Shown: piece by piece, positions 1 through 11,834 of the stretch
Layout of the letters: every line of letters begins with the position of its first letter
Position numbering within the stretch: the first letter of the stretch is position 1
Assembly (NCBI RefSeq): GCF_001954195.1
Contig: NZ_MBES01000020.1
Coordinates: 1-42,256, forward strand
DNA length: 42,256 nucleotides
Reading direction: 5' to 3'
Source of the DNA: Mycobacterium sp. IS-1264
GTDB taxonomy: Bacteria > Actinomycetota > Actinomycetes > Mycobacteriales > Mycobacteriaceae
The notes under the pieces: model-generated
Told to the model about the DNA's origin: nothing
Databases searched by the model: none
The model's input: only the letters and a program-made list of their open reading frames with translations
Program-made: the position numbers and the translations under genes

Positions 1-1065
1 CGCCGCGAAGACAGGTTCGATCGGTGTCGGGACTTCGCGGCCGCCGTCAGCGAGCGGTTGGACAACGCCGCCACGGCTCGGATAGCCACGCACCGGCGGC
101 GCGGCGCCCCGGCGCTCGTCGCGGCGATGAGCCACCGATACTCGTCGAGGACCCGATGGGCGACCGCGCTGGTGTGCGCGGTGCTGGTCGCCGTGGCGGC
201 GACCTGGTCGGTCCTGTACTCCTTCCAGCCGGAACCCGCGCCGGGCAACCCCGCGCTTGCCTCGAGACCGTCGCCGCCGGCCCCCCCCCCCGCCCCCACG
301 GGACCCGGCGGTCCCACATTCAGCGGCACCTACAAACTGACCTACGACCAGAGCAAGCGGACGGGCAATGGTGTCGCGATCCGTCAGGACACGGCCGACT
401 CCGACTGGTGGGCTTTCCGCTCCGCGTGCACGACGAACGGCTGCGCCGCCACCGGGACCCTGTTGGACGACGCCGACCACCAGGTGGCGAACACCGCCGG
501 CGGAGGCCGGACCGACACCCTGCGTTTCGTCGCCGGATACTGGCAGGGCGCTCCGCAGCAGGTGCGGTTGCACTGCGTCCCGCCGGACGGCCTTGTCGGG
601 GCCACCCAGCAGGAGACGGTTGCGTGGTCGCTCGCGCCGCAGGCCGACGGCACGCTGCGCGGCACGGAAACCCAGACCGTGATGAGCAACGAGTGTGGCG
701 CGCAAGGGGCCGTGGTGCGGATACCGGTGGTGGCCACCCGCGTCGGTGACGCGCCCGTGGGCGTGCCGCTGGCCGATCCGACGCAGGTCCTCGACACCTC
801 GACCGCGCCGGCCAACCCGGTACCGCCCGTCCTCGGCGGGTCGTGCACCGACGTCGACAAGCTCGCCTACGACCCGACCAACAACGAGCAGGTGGTCTGC
901 GAAGGCACCGCCTGGGCCAAGGCCCCCATCACGACGGGTGTGCACGCCTCGGGCAGCTCGTGCGACCGCCCGGGCACCTCGGTGTTCGCCACCTCGACCT
1001 CGAACGACGGCTACCTGCTCCAATGCGACCCGGTCAGCCGGACGTGGACCCGGCCGGCGGGCTAG
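1..1065 (+). CDS. Receptor-type Ser/Thr protein kinase, C-terminal part (5' end outside window)
   Basis: The frame is open from base 1, so this is the tail of a longer gene; the TTG at 58 is only the first possible start inside the window. The first codons read RFDRCRDFAAAVSE, which resembles the end of the kinase C-lobe in mycobacterial Pkn proteins. One membrane helix follows (about nt 157-225, ATALVCAVLVAVAATWSVLY), then a Pro-rich linker, then an exported domain of about 260 residues. That domain has eight cysteines (for example SACTTNGCAATG, NECGAQ, SSCDRPG), suggesting four disulfides. By family knowledge this is a transmembrane kinase with an external sensor; the ligand is unknown. An 11-C run lies in the linker codons. 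uvrB follows 45 bp downstream behind its own promoter. Kinase identity rests on the short N-terminal remnant and the architecture; the catalytic motifs are not in the window. Confidence 0.75.
   Translation, partial: RREDRFDRCRDFAAAVSERLDNAATARIATHRRRGAPALVAAMSHRYSSRTRWATALVCAVLVAVAATWSVLYSFQPEPAPGNPALASRPSPPAPPPAPTGPGGPTFSGTYKLTYDQSKRTGNGVAIRQDTADSDWWAFRSACTTNGCAATGTLLDDADHQVANTAGGGRTDTLRFVAGYWQGAPQQVRLHCVPPDGLVGATQQETVAWSLAPQADGTLRGTETQTVMSNECGAQGAVVRIPVVATRVGDAPVGVPLADPTQVLDTSTAPANPVPPVLGGSCTDVDKLAYDPTNNEQVVCEGTAWAKAPITTGVHASGSSCDRPGTSVFATSTSNDGYLLQCDPVSRTWTRPAG
281..291 (+). repeat. C11 homopolymer inside the kinase linker
   Basis: Eleven consecutive C residues, followed after one G by five more, encode part of the Pro-rich linker between the membrane helix and the external domain. 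The frame is intact as given. A gain or loss of one C would remove the external domain, so this is a possible slippage site or a sequencing-error hotspot. Confidence 0.9.
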
Positions 1066-1081
1066 GCGAGGACCGGCACGC

Positions 1082-1104
1082 TTGTCGGTGGCTGGCTCTA
1101 CCCT
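1082..1104 (+). promoter_or_regulatory. RecA-NDp (PafBC/ClpR-type) DNA-damage promoter of uvrB
   Basis: TTGTCGGTG (1082-1090), an 8-nt spacer and TACCCT (1099-1104) match the published RecA-NDp consensus TTGTCRGTG-N8-TANNNT at every fixed position. This promoter class drives LexA-independent DNA-damage induction in mycobacteria. Six bases separate the -10 from ATG 1111, so transcription should begin at or next to that ATG, giving a leaderless mRNA. Confidence 0.85.
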
Positions 1105-1110
1105 GGTGGC

Positions 1111-3267
1111 ATGGCTTTCGCCACTGAGCATCCGGTCGTCGCGCATTCGGAATACCGCGCCGTCGAGGAGGTCATGCGCGTCGGTGGCCGCTTCGAGGTC
1201 GTCAGCCCGCACGCGCCGGCCGGCGACCAGCCGGCCGCCATCGACGAGCTGGAGCGGCGCATCAAGGCGGGGGAGCGCGACGTCGTGCTGCTCGGCGCCA
1301 CCGGCACCGGCAAGTCGGCCACCACCGCCTGGCTCATCGAGCGGCTGCAGCGGCCCACCCTGGTGATGGCGCCCAACAAGACGCTGGCCGCGCAGTTGGC
1401 CAACGAGCTGCGAGAGATGTTGCCGCACAACGCAGTCGAGTACTTCGTGTCGTACTACGACTACTACCAGCCGGAGGCGTACATCGCGCAGACCGACACC
1501 TACATCGAGAAGGACAGCTCGATCAACGACGACGTGGAGCGGTTGCGGCACTCCGCGACGTCGTCGTTGCTATCGCGCCGCGACGTGGTGGTGGTGGCGT
1601 CGGTGTCCTGCATCTACGGTCTGGGCACACCGCAGTCCTACCTGGACCGATCCGTCGAGCTCCGCGTCGGCACCGAGGTCCCCCGCGACGCGCTGCTGCG
1701 GCTGCTCGTCGACGTGCAGTACACGCGAAACGACCTGTCCTTCACCCGCGGCTCGTTCCGGGTACGCGGCGACACCGTGGAGATCATCCCGTCCTACGAA
1801 GAGCTGGCGCTGCGCATCGAATTCTTCGGCGACGAGATCGAGGAGCTGTACTACCTGCACCCGCTGACCGGCGACGTGGTCCGCAAGGTCGACTCGCTGC
1901 GGATCTTCCCGGCCACCCACTATGTGGCCGGGCCGGAACGGATGGCGCACGCGATCTCGACGATCGAGGAGGAGCTGGCGGAGCGTCTCGCCGAACTCGA
2001 AGGCCAGGGCAAGCTGCTGGAGGCTCAGCGGCTGCGGATGCGGACCAACTACGACATCGAGATGATGCGCCAGGTCGGGTTCTGCTCGGGTATCGAGAAC
2101 TACTCGCGGCACATCGACGGCCGCGGGCCGGGCTCGCCGCCGGCGACGCTGCTCGACTACTTCCCGGAGGACTTCCTGCTCGTCATCGACGAGTCGCACG
2201 TCACCGTGCCGCAGATCGGCGGCATGTACGAGGGCGACATGTCCCGTAAGCGCAACCTGGTCGAGTACGGGTTCCGGCTGCCGTCGGCCTGCGACAACCG
2301 CCCGCTGACCTGGGAGGAGTTCGCCGACCGCATCGGGCAGACGGTGTACCTGTCGGCCACCCCCGGCCCGTACGAGCTGAGCCAGACGCAGGGCGAGTTC
2401 GTCGAGCAGGTGATCCGGCCCACCGGGCTCGTCGACCCCAAGGTCACGGTCAAGCCGACGAAAGGTCAGATCGACGATCTCATCGGCGAAATCCGCAAGC
2501 GCACCGCGCTCGACGAGCGGGTGCTGGTGACCACGTTGACCAAGAAGATGGCCGAAGACCTGACCGACTACCTGTTGGAGATGGGCATCCGGGTGCGGTA
2601 TCTGCATTCCGAGGTCGACACGCTGCGCCGGGTGGAACTGCTGCGCCAGCTGCGGCTCGGCGACTACGACGTCCTGGTCGGCATCAACCTGCTGCGGGAG
2701 GGACTCGACCTGCCCGAGGTGTCGCTGGTGGCGATCCTCGACGCCGACAAGGAGGGCTTCCTGCGCTCGACGCGCAGCCTGATCCAGACCATCGGCCGCG
2801 CCGCGCGAAACGTGTCCGGCGAAGTGCACCTCTACGCCGACACCGTCACCGATTCGATGCGCGAGGCCATCGACGAGACGGAACGGCGCCGCGCCAAGCA
2901 GGTCGCCTACAACGAGGCCAACGGCATCGACCCGAAGCCGCTGCGCAAGAAGATCGCCGACATCCTCGACCGGGTCTACTCCGAAGCCGACGACACGGAG
3001 ACCGTCGAAATCGGGTCCGGGCGCAGCGTCTCACGCGGGCGGCGGGCGCAGGGCGAGCCGGGCCGGGTGGTCAGCGCCGGGGTGTTTGAGGGCCGCGACA
3101 CGACCAACATGCCGCGCGCGGAGCTGGCCGACCTGATCAAGGACCTCACCGCGCAGATGATGGCGGCCGCCCGTGACCTGCAGTTCGAGCTGGCCGCGCG
3201 GTTCCGCGACGAGATCGCGGACCTCAAAAAGGAACTGCGCGGGATGGACGCCGCCGGGCTCAAGTGA
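1111..3267 (+). CDS. uvrB: UvrABC excinuclease subunit B
   Basis: UvrB is the helicase-like damage-verification subunit of nucleotide excision repair; UvrA loads it and it recruits UvrC. The 718-residue product has Walker A GATGTGKS at 62-69, the damage-binding beta-hairpin ([12 protein letters not shown], about 110-122), the DESH Walker B region near 360, helicase motif VI (QTIGRAARN) and a C-terminal UVR motif that binds UvrC. M. tuberculosis UvrB is annotated as about 698 residues, beginning at the position of Met22 here (ATG 1174). I prefer ATG 1111 because the RecA-NDp -10 element ends six bases upstream, consistent with leaderless translation from that codon. The stop overlaps the next gene by 4 nt (GTGA). 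Regulation is expected to be DNA-damage induction. Confidence 0.97.
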   Translation: MAFATEHPVVAHSEYRAVEEVMRVGGRFEVVSPHAPAGDQPAAIDELERRIKAGERDVVLLGATGTGKSATTAWLIERLQRPTLVMAPNKTLAAQLANELREMLPHNAVEYFVSYYDYYQPEAYIAQTDTYIEKDSSINDDVERLRHSATSSLLSRRDVVVVASVSCIYGLGTPQSYLDRSVELRVGTEVPRDALLRLLVDVQYTRNDLSFTRGSFRVRGDTVEIIPSYEELALRIEFFGDEIEELYYLHPLTGDVVRKVDSLRIFPATHYVAGPERMAHAISTIEEELAERLAELEGQGKLLEAQRLRMRTNYDIEMMRQVGFCSGIENYSRHIDGRGPGSPPATLLDYFPEDFLLVIDESHVTVPQIGGMYEGDMSRKRNLVEYGFRLPSACDNRPLTWEEFADRIGQTVYLSATPGPYELSQTQGEFVEQVIRPTGLVDPKVTVKPTKGQIDDLIGEIRKRTALDERVLVTTLTKKMAEDLTDYLLEMGIRVRYLHSEVDTLRRVELLRQLRLGDYDVLVGINLLREGLDLPEVSLVAILDADKEGFLRSTRSLIQTIGRAARNVSGEVHLYADTVTDSMREAIDETERRRAKQVAYNEANGIDPKPLRKKIADILDRVYSEADDTETVEIGSGRSVSRGRRAQGEPGRVVSAGVFEGRDTTNMPRAELADLIKDLTAQMMAAARDLQFELAARFRDEIADLKKELRGMDAAGLK

Positions 3268-4682
3268 CGCACACCGCCACCACCACCGGTAGCTGGCGCG
3301 AGCTGCTGGGCGCCCGCTACCTGGGGACGTCCGTCGTGCTGGCCGGTGGGGTAGCGCTGTATGCCACCAACGAGTTTCTGACCATCAGCCTGCTTCCCAA
3401 TACGGTCGCCGAAATCGGCGGCAGCCGCCTTTACGCCTGGGTGATGACCCTGTACCTGGTCGGGTCGATAGTCGCGGCGACCATGGTCGGTCCGATGCTG
3501 CTGCGCTACGGGCCGCGCAGGTCGTATCTGATGGGGCTGGCCGTGTTCGCCGTCTCCAGCCTGGCCTGTGGCGTGGCGCCCAGCATGGAAATCCTGATCG
3601 CGGGACGCGCCCTGCAAGGCGTGGCCGGGGGCTTGCTGGCCGGCCTCGGCTATGCGGTCATCAACACCGCGTTGCCGCGCGCCCTGTGGACCCGGGCCTC
3701 TGCGCTGGTGTCGGCCATGTGGGGTGTCGCCACGGTGGTGGGGCCCGCGACGGGTGGGCTGTTCGCCCAATTCGGTTTGTGGCGTTGGGCTTTCGTCGCG
3801 ATGGCGATTGTGACCGCCTTGATGGCGTTGCTGGTGCCGGTCGCGTTGCCCGCGGGTCGGGGCGCCTCGAGCGGTGCCGCGGCGGTCTTGAGGGTGCCGG
3901 TGTGGTCGCTGGTGCTGATCGGGGCCGCCGCGTTGGCGATCAGCGTCGCCCAAATCCCGCACGACGTCGTCGCGACCGGCGGGCTGCTCGCCGTCGCCAT
4001 CGTGCTGGTCGGACTGTTCGTGCTCGTCGACTGGCGGATGCCCGCAAAAGTCTTGCCGCCCAGCGTATTTGGTCCCGGACCCTTGAAGTGGATCTATCTG
4101 GCCATGGGTGCGCTGATGCTCGGCGCCATGGTGGACACCTACGTGCCGCTGTTCGGTCAGCGGTTGGCGCATCTGAGCCCCGTGGCGGCCGGGTTCCTGG
4201 GCGCTGCGCTCGCCGTCGGCTGGACGTTCAGCGAAATCGTCAGCGCATCGCTGGAAAGCCCCCGGGCGATCGATCGGGTTATCGCGGTCGCGCCGGTGGT
4301 GGTGGCCTCGGGTCTGGCACTGGGCGCATTCACCCAGCGCGACAACGCATCCGGCGGGGTCGTGTCGCTCTGGACGCTGGCCCTGCTGGTGGCCGGGATC
4401 GGAATCGGCATGGCGTGGCCCCACTTGTCGGTGCGCGCAATGGATTCCGTCAACGACCCGGCCGAAGGCGGGGCGGCGGCCGCGGCGATCAACACCGTGC
4501 AGCTCGTCTCCGCGGCATTCGGCGCCGGCCTGGCCGGCGTGGTGGTCAACACGGTCCAGGGCGGCGACGTGATGGAAGCCCGTTGGCTGTTCGCCGTTTT
4601 CACCGCCTTGACCGGCGCCGGTGTCGCGGCGTCCTACGCGGCGGTCCGCGGCGGTCGCCGCGCCCTCACCGCGTCGACTTGA
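3264..4682 (+). CDS. MFS drug-efflux transporter (Rv1634 homologue)
   Basis: An integral membrane protein of 472 residues made almost entirely of hydrophobic helices (12-14 predicted by eye), in the major facilitator superfamily, DHA2-like drug:H+ antiporters. The early helices carry the MFS signature area ([20 protein letters not shown], then the basic loop [11 protein letters not shown]) and the antiporter-type segment [17 protein letters not shown]. Position and length match M. tuberculosis Rv1634, reported to confer fluoroquinolone efflux when overexpressed; the substrate here is inferred. The GTG start overlaps the uvrB stop (GTGA) with no separate promoter visible, so it is probably co-transcribed and translationally coupled with uvrB. 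Its 3' end overlaps the convergent glycosyltransferase gene by 17 bp. Confidence 0.9.
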   Translation: MTHTATTTGSWRELLGARYLGTSVVLAGGVALYATNEFLTISLLPNTVAEIGGSRLYAWVMTLYLVGSIVAATMVGPMLLRYGPRRSYLMGLAVFAVSSLACGVAPSMEILIAGRALQGVAGGLLAGLGYAVINTALPRALWTRASALVSAMWGVATVVGPATGGLFAQFGLWRWAFVAMAIVTALMALLVPVALPAGRGASSGAAAVLRVPVWSLVLIGAAALAISVAQIPHDVVATGGLLAVAIVLVGLFVLVDWRMPAKVLPPSVFGPGPLKWIYLAMGALMLGAMVDTYVPLFGQRLAHLSPVAAGFLGAALAVGWTFSEIVSASLESPRAIDRVIAVAPVVVASGLALGAFTQRDNASGGVVSLWTLALLVAGIGIGMAWPHLSVRAMDSVNDPAEGGAAAAAINTVQLVSAAFGAGLAGVVVNTVQGGDVMEARWLFAVFTALTGAGVAASYAAVRGGRRALTAST

Positions 4683-6237
4683 CCACCTGCGAGTAGTGGA
4701 ATTGCCAACGCTCGACGATGTGGAAGCCGAGGTAGCTCGGGAACCGATACGCCGGGGCGCGGCCGAACACCCCCGGGGGCAACGGTTCTCCGACCTGGTG
4801 ATCGGGCAGCGACTTGTCCTTATTGGTGATGGTCCAGATGGTGGAGCACTTGTTGATCTTGGCTGTCGTCAGCCACACCGCGACGTGGCCGTCCCACAGC
4901 CAACCGACCTTGGGGCCGTACGCGCCGCGCCCGACGTCGATCACCGACCGGAAGGCCGCGGGCCGGGTGGCCAGCACCGCGCGGATAGGACCGGGCCGCC
5001 AGGGCACCGTGTTGTCGACCAGCAGGCAGTCCCCAGGCGCGGCGTGGGATTGGATCAGGTCGGCCACCTGGCTGTAGTCCCAGCCCTCCTTGGCATACGG
5101 CCAGCGCTGGATGAACAAATAATTCGGCAGCGCGGCCGCGGCGAACGCCAGGACCACCGCAGCGATCGGCCCCGGTTTGCGCGCGAGCGTGACGATGCAG
5201 ACGGCCATGACCATGGCCACTGCGGGCGTGGTGAGGATCAGGTAGCGGGGAAAGTAGATCGGTTCGATGACGGCCGAGTAGACGACGACGAGCGCGGTGG
5301 GTAGGACGATCCATGCCGCGCAGATAAGCAGCAGTACGCGCAGGTCGCTTGCCGGACGCCGCGCGCCGGTCAGCCGGGCCACGACCGCCGCGCCTATGAG
5401 CACCGCCGTGAGAATCGCGAACGGAACGCTGTGGTCGAAGTACTGCCGCAGGACGATGTCGAACGCATAGTGCCAGCTGACCGGAAAGATCCAGTTGACC
5501 TGATAAACCTGGCCATGGGCGAACACGAGGAACGGCGTCATGACGCCGACGGCGACGGCCGAGCTGACCGCCCACCACATGACTGGAGACTTACGGGATC
5601 GCTTCGGCACCAGGAGCGGAAGCATCGCGGCGTACACGAGAACCAACAGGATCAGGTTGAGGCTCAGCAGGATCGACAGCATCAGCGCCAGCGCGTAGCA
5701 CAGCCACAACCGCGGCGTGTTGCGCCGGACCACGACGACGAACAACACCGTCAGCCACACCGCGGCGGCGGCCGCCATGGCGTACGGGCGCGCCTCGATG
5801 CCCGCCCACGTGGTGCGCGGCAAGATGGCGAAGACGGCGCCGGCGCAAAGTGCCGTCGCACGCCCCGGGACGAATTGCTTGCTGAACACCGTGACGCCCG
5901 CGGCCGCAGCCCCGATCGCCAGGGCGCTGGGCACCCGCGACCAGAATTCGGTCGGCGGAAATATCGCGAACCAGCCGTGCATCAGCAGGTAATACAGGCC
6001 GTGCACGGCGTCGATGTGGCCCAGCAGTTTCCACAGCTCGGGCAAGGTTCGGCTGGCCGCCGCCGATATCGTCGCCCCCTCGTCGAACCAGAGCGAAGGG
6101 CGGGAGGCCCAGGCGGCGCTGATGACGGCGGCCAGGACGCCTACCAGCCACGGGTCGAGCAGCCGGCCGGGCCCGCCGGCGGCCGCGGACTTGTCAACGA
6201 CGCCCGGCGTGGGCTGCTCGAGGGTGGGCATCGACAT
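4666..6237 (-). CDS. capA: GT-C family alpha-mannosyltransferase (Rv1635c/CapA homologue)
   Basis: A polytopic membrane glycosyltransferase of 523 residues using polyprenyl-phosphate sugar donors. The Asp-Glu pair typical of GT-C enzymes sits in the first external loop (PSLWFDEGATIS, residues 52-53), followed by about ten helices and a soluble C-terminal domain. The M. tuberculosis orthologue (Rv1635c, MT1671) adds the first mannose of the mannose caps on lipoarabinomannan; that specific role is transferred by homology and synteny. Start choice: a GTG four codons upstream (6249) overlaps a TACAGT -10-like hexamer (6253-6248), so ATG 6237 or ATG 6231 is more likely to be used. It is divergent from the Usp gene and convergent with the MFS gene. 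Confidence 0.85.
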   Translation of the reverse strand: MSMPTLEQPTPGVVDKSAAAGGPGRLLDPWLVGVLAAVISAAWASRPSLWFDEGATISAAASRTLPELWKLLGHIDAVHGLYYLLMHGWFAIFPPTEFWSRVPSALAIGAAAAGVTVFSKQFVPGRATALCAGAVFAILPRTTWAGIEARPYAMAAAAAVWLTVLFVVVVRRNTPRLWLCYALALMLSILLSLNLILLVLVYAAMLPLLVPKRSRKSPVMWWAVSSAVAVGVMTPFLVFAHGQVYQVNWIFPVSWHYAFDIVLRQYFDHSVPFAILTAVLIGAAVVARLTGARRPASDLRVLLLICAAWIVLPTALVVVYSAVIEPIYFPRYLILTTPAVAMVMAVCIVTLARKPGPIAAVVLAFAAAALPNYLFIQRWPYAKEGWDYSQVADLIQSHAAPGDCLLVDNTVPWRPGPIRAVLATRPAAFRSVIDVGRGAYGPKVGWLWDGHVAVWLTTAKINKCSTIWTITNKDKSLPDHQVGEPLPPGVFGRAPAYRFPSYLGFHIVERWQFHYSQVVKSTR

Positions 6238-6249
6238 GATGCTTGTCAC

Positions 6250-6510
6250 TGTAAGTCAGGCGAGGCCGCGTACGCGCAGGTCACCGGCGCCCGTGACCCG
6301 CATTTCGCGAGAAGGTCTGCGATGCAATGCTTTCCGCCCCCCGCACGCCGCAGCGCGGGCATTATGGCCGCAAAATTGCACGTTGCCGCAGCGTGGCGGG
6401 ATAATTTGCGGGTTGCGCCACGCCACCAGTGTGTGGGTAATCTGACGCATCTTTCTCCGGCAACGCGATACTGTCTGGGGTTGGCGTAGCAACCGACACT
6501 GGGAGGGTAA
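6250..6510. promoter_or_regulatory. Divergent intergenic region between capA and the Usp gene
   Basis: A 261-bp spacer between divergent genes. On the plus strand TACTGT (6469-6474) fits the mycobacterial TANNNT -10, with TCTGACG (6441-6447) as a weak -35; transcription would begin near 6480 and run into the strong Shine-Dalgarno GGAGGG (6502-6507). On the minus strand TACAGT (6253-6248) is the best -10 for the mannosyltransferase. I see no strong inverted repeat or small ORF. Confidence 0.4.
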
Positions 6511-6954
6511 ATGAGCGCCTATCGGACTGTGGTGGTCGGGACCGACGGCTCGGACTCGTCGATGCGTGCTGTGGACAGAGCAGCCACCATCGCCGGGGAC
6601 GGCGCCAAGTTGATCATCGCGTCGGCGTATCTACCCCAGCATGAGGACGGCCGGGCCGCCGACATTCTGAAGGACGAAAGCTACAAGGTGTCGGGCACCG
6701 CCCCGATCTACGCGATCCTGCACGACGCCAAGGAGCGGGCGCACAAGGCCGGCGCCAAGAACGTCGAGGAAAAGCCGATCGTCGGTGCCCCGGTGGACGC
6801 GCTGGTCAAGCTAGCCGAGGACGAAAAGGCCGATCTGCTGGTAGTCGGCAACGTCGGTCTGAGCACCATCGCGGGCCGCCTGCTGGGATCGGTGCCGGCC
6901 AACGTCTCACGTCGGGCCAAGGTCGACGTGTTGATCGTGCACACCACGTCGTAA
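6511..6954 (+). CDS. Universal stress protein, Rv1636/TB15.3 type
   Basis: A single-domain cytoplasmic Usp of 147 residues, almost the length of M. tuberculosis Rv1636 (146). The nucleotide-binding signature G-2X-G-9X-G-S is complete: Gly113, Gly116, Gly126, Ser127 in VVGNVGLSTIAGRLLGS. The N-terminal beta-strand and acidic loop (VVVGTDGSDSS) are also typical. Rv1636-type Usps bind cAMP with higher affinity than ATP and are thought to buffer it; the class III cyclase at 22836 is one possible cAMP source in this window, but a link is inference. The ATG is supported by GGAGGG 3 nt upstream. It converges on the hydrolase gene with a 9-bp gap. Confidence 0.93.
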   Translation: MSAYRTVVVGTDGSDSSMRAVDRAATIAGDGAKLIIASAYLPQHEDGRAADILKDESYKVSGTAPIYAILHDAKERAHKAGAKNVEEKPIVGAPVDALVKLAEDEKADLLVVGNVGLSTIAGRLLGSVPANVSRRAKVDVLIVHTTS

Positions 6955-6963
6955 CCGTTCGGT

Positions 6964-7641
6964 CTACCAGCCCCGCTCGCGCCACTCGGCGAGGTGGGGG
7001 CGTTCGGCGCCCAGCACGGTGTCGTCGCCGTGTCCCGGGTAGATGACGGTGGAGTCGTCGTACACGTCGAACACCCGGGTCGTGACGTCGTCGAGCAACT
7101 GGGTGAAGTCCCCGGGCTGCCAGGTCTTGCCGACGCCGCCGGGGAACAGGCAATCGCCGGTGAACAACTGGGTAACCCCGCCCGTCGCGGGCCCGTCGAG
7201 GGCCAGCGCGATCGAACCGGGCGTGTGCCCGCGCAGGTGGATGACGTCGAAGCTGAGCTCGCCGATCCGCACGGTGTCGCCGCCCGACAGCAAACGGTCC
7301 GGTTTGACCGGCAGCGCTTCGGCGTCGATCTCGTTGGCCGCGGTCGGCGCGCCGGTGGCCGCGGCGACAGCCTCGAGCGCCTGCCAGTGATCGAAGTGCT
7401 GATGGCTGGTCACGATCAGCGAGACCGTCGGGGCGTAACGGCGGATCAGGTCCGTCAGCACCTCGGCGTCGTTGGCAGCGTCGATCAGCAGGGTTTCTCC
7501 GGTCGCCGCACACGTCACCAGATAGGCGTTGTTGTCCATCGGTCCCACCGACGCCTTTAGAATCGTGGCGCCGGGTAGGGTCCGGCGGGCCGCAGTACCA
7601 GGGTCGACGTGTCCGGTGTAGTTGTCATCCACGGCAGTCAT
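6964..7641 (-). CDS. Metallo-beta-lactamase-fold hydrolase, glyoxalase II-like (Rv1637c homologue)
   Basis: A cytoplasmic MBL-fold hydrolase of 225 residues. The metal-binding motif HxHxDH is complete (TSHQHFDHW: His80, His82, Asp84, His85), with the later ligands in LRGHTPGS (His), [10 protein letters not shown] (Asp) and YPGHGDD (His). This pattern is shared with hydroxyacylglutathione hydrolases; mycobacteria lack glutathione, so a mycothiol conjugate or another thioester is possible and the substrate is unknown. A longer reading from ATG 7692 adds 17 residues but overlaps the uvrA promoter. A TAACGT -10 seven bases before ATG 7641 supports the shorter, probably leaderless form. Confidence 0.85.
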   Translation of the reverse strand: MTAVDDNYTGHVDPGTAARRTLPGATILKASVGPMDNNAYLVTCAATGETLLIDAANDAEVLTDLIRRYAPTVSLIVTSHQHFDHWQALEAVAAATGAPTAANEIDAEALPVKPDRLLSGGDTVRIGELSFDVIHLRGHTPGSIALALDGPATGGVTQLFTGDCLFPGGVGKTWQPGDFTQLLDDVTTRVFDVYDDSTVIYPGHGDDTVLGAERPHLAEWRERGW

Positions 7642-7648
7642 GTGCGCC

Positions 7649-7654
7649 ACGTTA
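7649..7654 (-). promoter_or_regulatory. -10 element of the MBL hydrolase gene
   Basis: On the minus strand TAACGT fits TANNNT and ends 7 nt before ATG 7641, the spacing expected of a leaderless transcript. No convincing -35 is visible, which is common in mycobacteria. It lies back to back with the uvrA promoter at 7670-7692. Confidence 0.45.
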
Positions 7655-7669
7655 CTGGTCAATCGAAAC

Positions 7670-7692
7670 TTGTCGGCGCGGGCACATAGCAT
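7670..7692 (+). promoter_or_regulatory. RecA-NDp-type DNA-damage promoter of uvrA
   Basis: TTGTCGGCG (7670-7678), exactly 8 nt, then TAGCAT (7687-7692). This matches TTGTCRGTG-N8-TANNNT with one mismatch (C for T at the eighth base). Transcription would begin near 7699 and give a leader of about 55 nt to GTG 7755, which has the Shine-Dalgarno GAGAGG at 7743-7748. Confidence 0.75.
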
Positions 7693-7754
7693 GGAATGCG
7701 CCGTGCGCGTTCACCGCTTTAAGCACTGGCAAGAGCTCCATCGAGAGGGACAGT

Positions 7755-10660
<2,906 letters not shown>

Positions 10661-10664
<4 letters not shown>

Positions 10665-11830
10665 GTTTCGCGGCCCGCCGATTTGGACAGCGGGGACGGA
10701 AAGCGCGGGCTGATCCGCACGCCGTCCAGCCACGACGTGAGTTCGTCGGCCCGTCGCTGCAGGGCACGGCGGGCGCGCTGGCCCGGGTCCTCGAGGAGCT
10801 GCAGCCGCACCCGGGCGCCGTCGTCCTGATTCCAGCCGCCGACGATGCGTCCGTTCCACCACGCGGTGGGACCCGCGTTGCCGTTGCGGTCGAAAACCTG
10901 ACCGCGATGCGGGCCGAGGTACCAATCCCTTTCGAACCAGCCCATCGCGGTGGCGTCCAGGCCGGGCAACAACGCGCACCACGGCCCCACGTCCGGTTCC
11001 GGTTCGAGGTCGTCCGGGAGCGCGTAGCCGGGGCCGCCGTGCAGGTCGACGTGCACGGCACCGATGTCGCCCAACGCCTTTCGAACCGCGGTCAGCGTGG
11101 TGCCGAGCCACCATTTGATGTCGGCGGCGGTGGCCGGGCCGAAGGTGCGCAACCAACGCCGGATGAGTTCGGCCTGGGCGTCCACCGATTCGTCGCGCGC
11201 CCCGAGCCACTGGGACGCGTGGACCCACCGCGGCCGCGACGTGGTCCAGGCTCCGTCGTTGGGTCCGCGCACAATGTCGCCACGCGCCGAGAGCACGGTG
11301 AGGACCCGCGGGGCAATGGGAACGGCTCCGCCCCACCGTTTTCCGGGCGCCGGATCATATGTTCCGGTCAGCTCGGGCAGCGCGGCACGCAGCTCGGTGC
11401 TGCTGGCCGGCCCGTTGTCGTTCAGGTGGCGCAACACCGCGGCGCAGGCCCGCTCGAGCCAGCGGTCCCCGTCCGCGGCCAGGCCGGCCTTGTGGACGTC
11501 GGCGGCCAGCCGGCGGCGTTCGTTGTCGGCGACCCGGTCGCTGGCCGCGGACTGGATCATGGCCAGGTCGTCGCTGTTCACCAACCACAGTGTGCGGCGC
11601 ATCGCCAGATGCCTTAGCGCGGAGCGCTTCTCGTACAGCTCCACATCGAGGTCGGCGGTGGCGAAGCCGGGGGATCGGGCCCACAGCGACAGGTATGGAG
11701 TCGCGGGGTCGGTCGCGTGCAACGCGACGAGCCCGGCGATGATCCGCGTTATGGGCTGCGGATCCGTTGGCGACAGAAAGTGCCTGCGCGCCAGGCGGTT
11801 CCGCCGCTCCTCGACAGTGAATTTTCGCAT
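10661..11830 (-). CDS. Winged-helix DNA-binding protein, AlkZ/YcaQ-like family (HTH_42)
   Basis: A cytoplasmic protein of 389 residues resembling the Pfam HTH_42 (AlkZ-like) family: tandem winged helices plus a C-terminal beta-barrel. Recognisable segments are the N-terminal helix-turn-helix ending in [14 protein letters not shown], the central ADIKWWLG and the C-terminal [16 protein letters not shown] region. Characterised members are DNA glycosylases that remove bulky or crosslinked alkylated bases, using a Gln-x-Gln or Gln-x-Asp motif. Here the aligned position reads His38-Ala39-Thr40, so glycosylase activity cannot be assumed. It is the last gene of the minus-strand run starting at 15689, 4 bp after the kinase stop, and is convergent with uvrA. 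A DNA-binding or repair role is plausible but unproven. Confidence 0.8.
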
Positions 11831-11834
11831 GCCG

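Noticed and set aside
1570..2829. 419-residue open frame antisense to uvrB
   Set aside because: It lies fully opposite a strongly conserved gene; its composition is what high-GC third-position bias produces on the other strand, and no domain is recognisable.
2976..4424. 482-residue antisense frame across the uvrB-MFS junction
   Set aside because: It is rich in His, Gln, Arg and Asp with no domain, a typical reverse-strand shadow of GC-rich coding sequence.
7661..7676. Possible LexA/SOS box (TCGAAACTTGTCGG)
   Set aside because: Only the left half resembles the mycobacterial SOS box TCGAAC-N4-GTTCGA; the RecA-NDp reading of the same region is much better.
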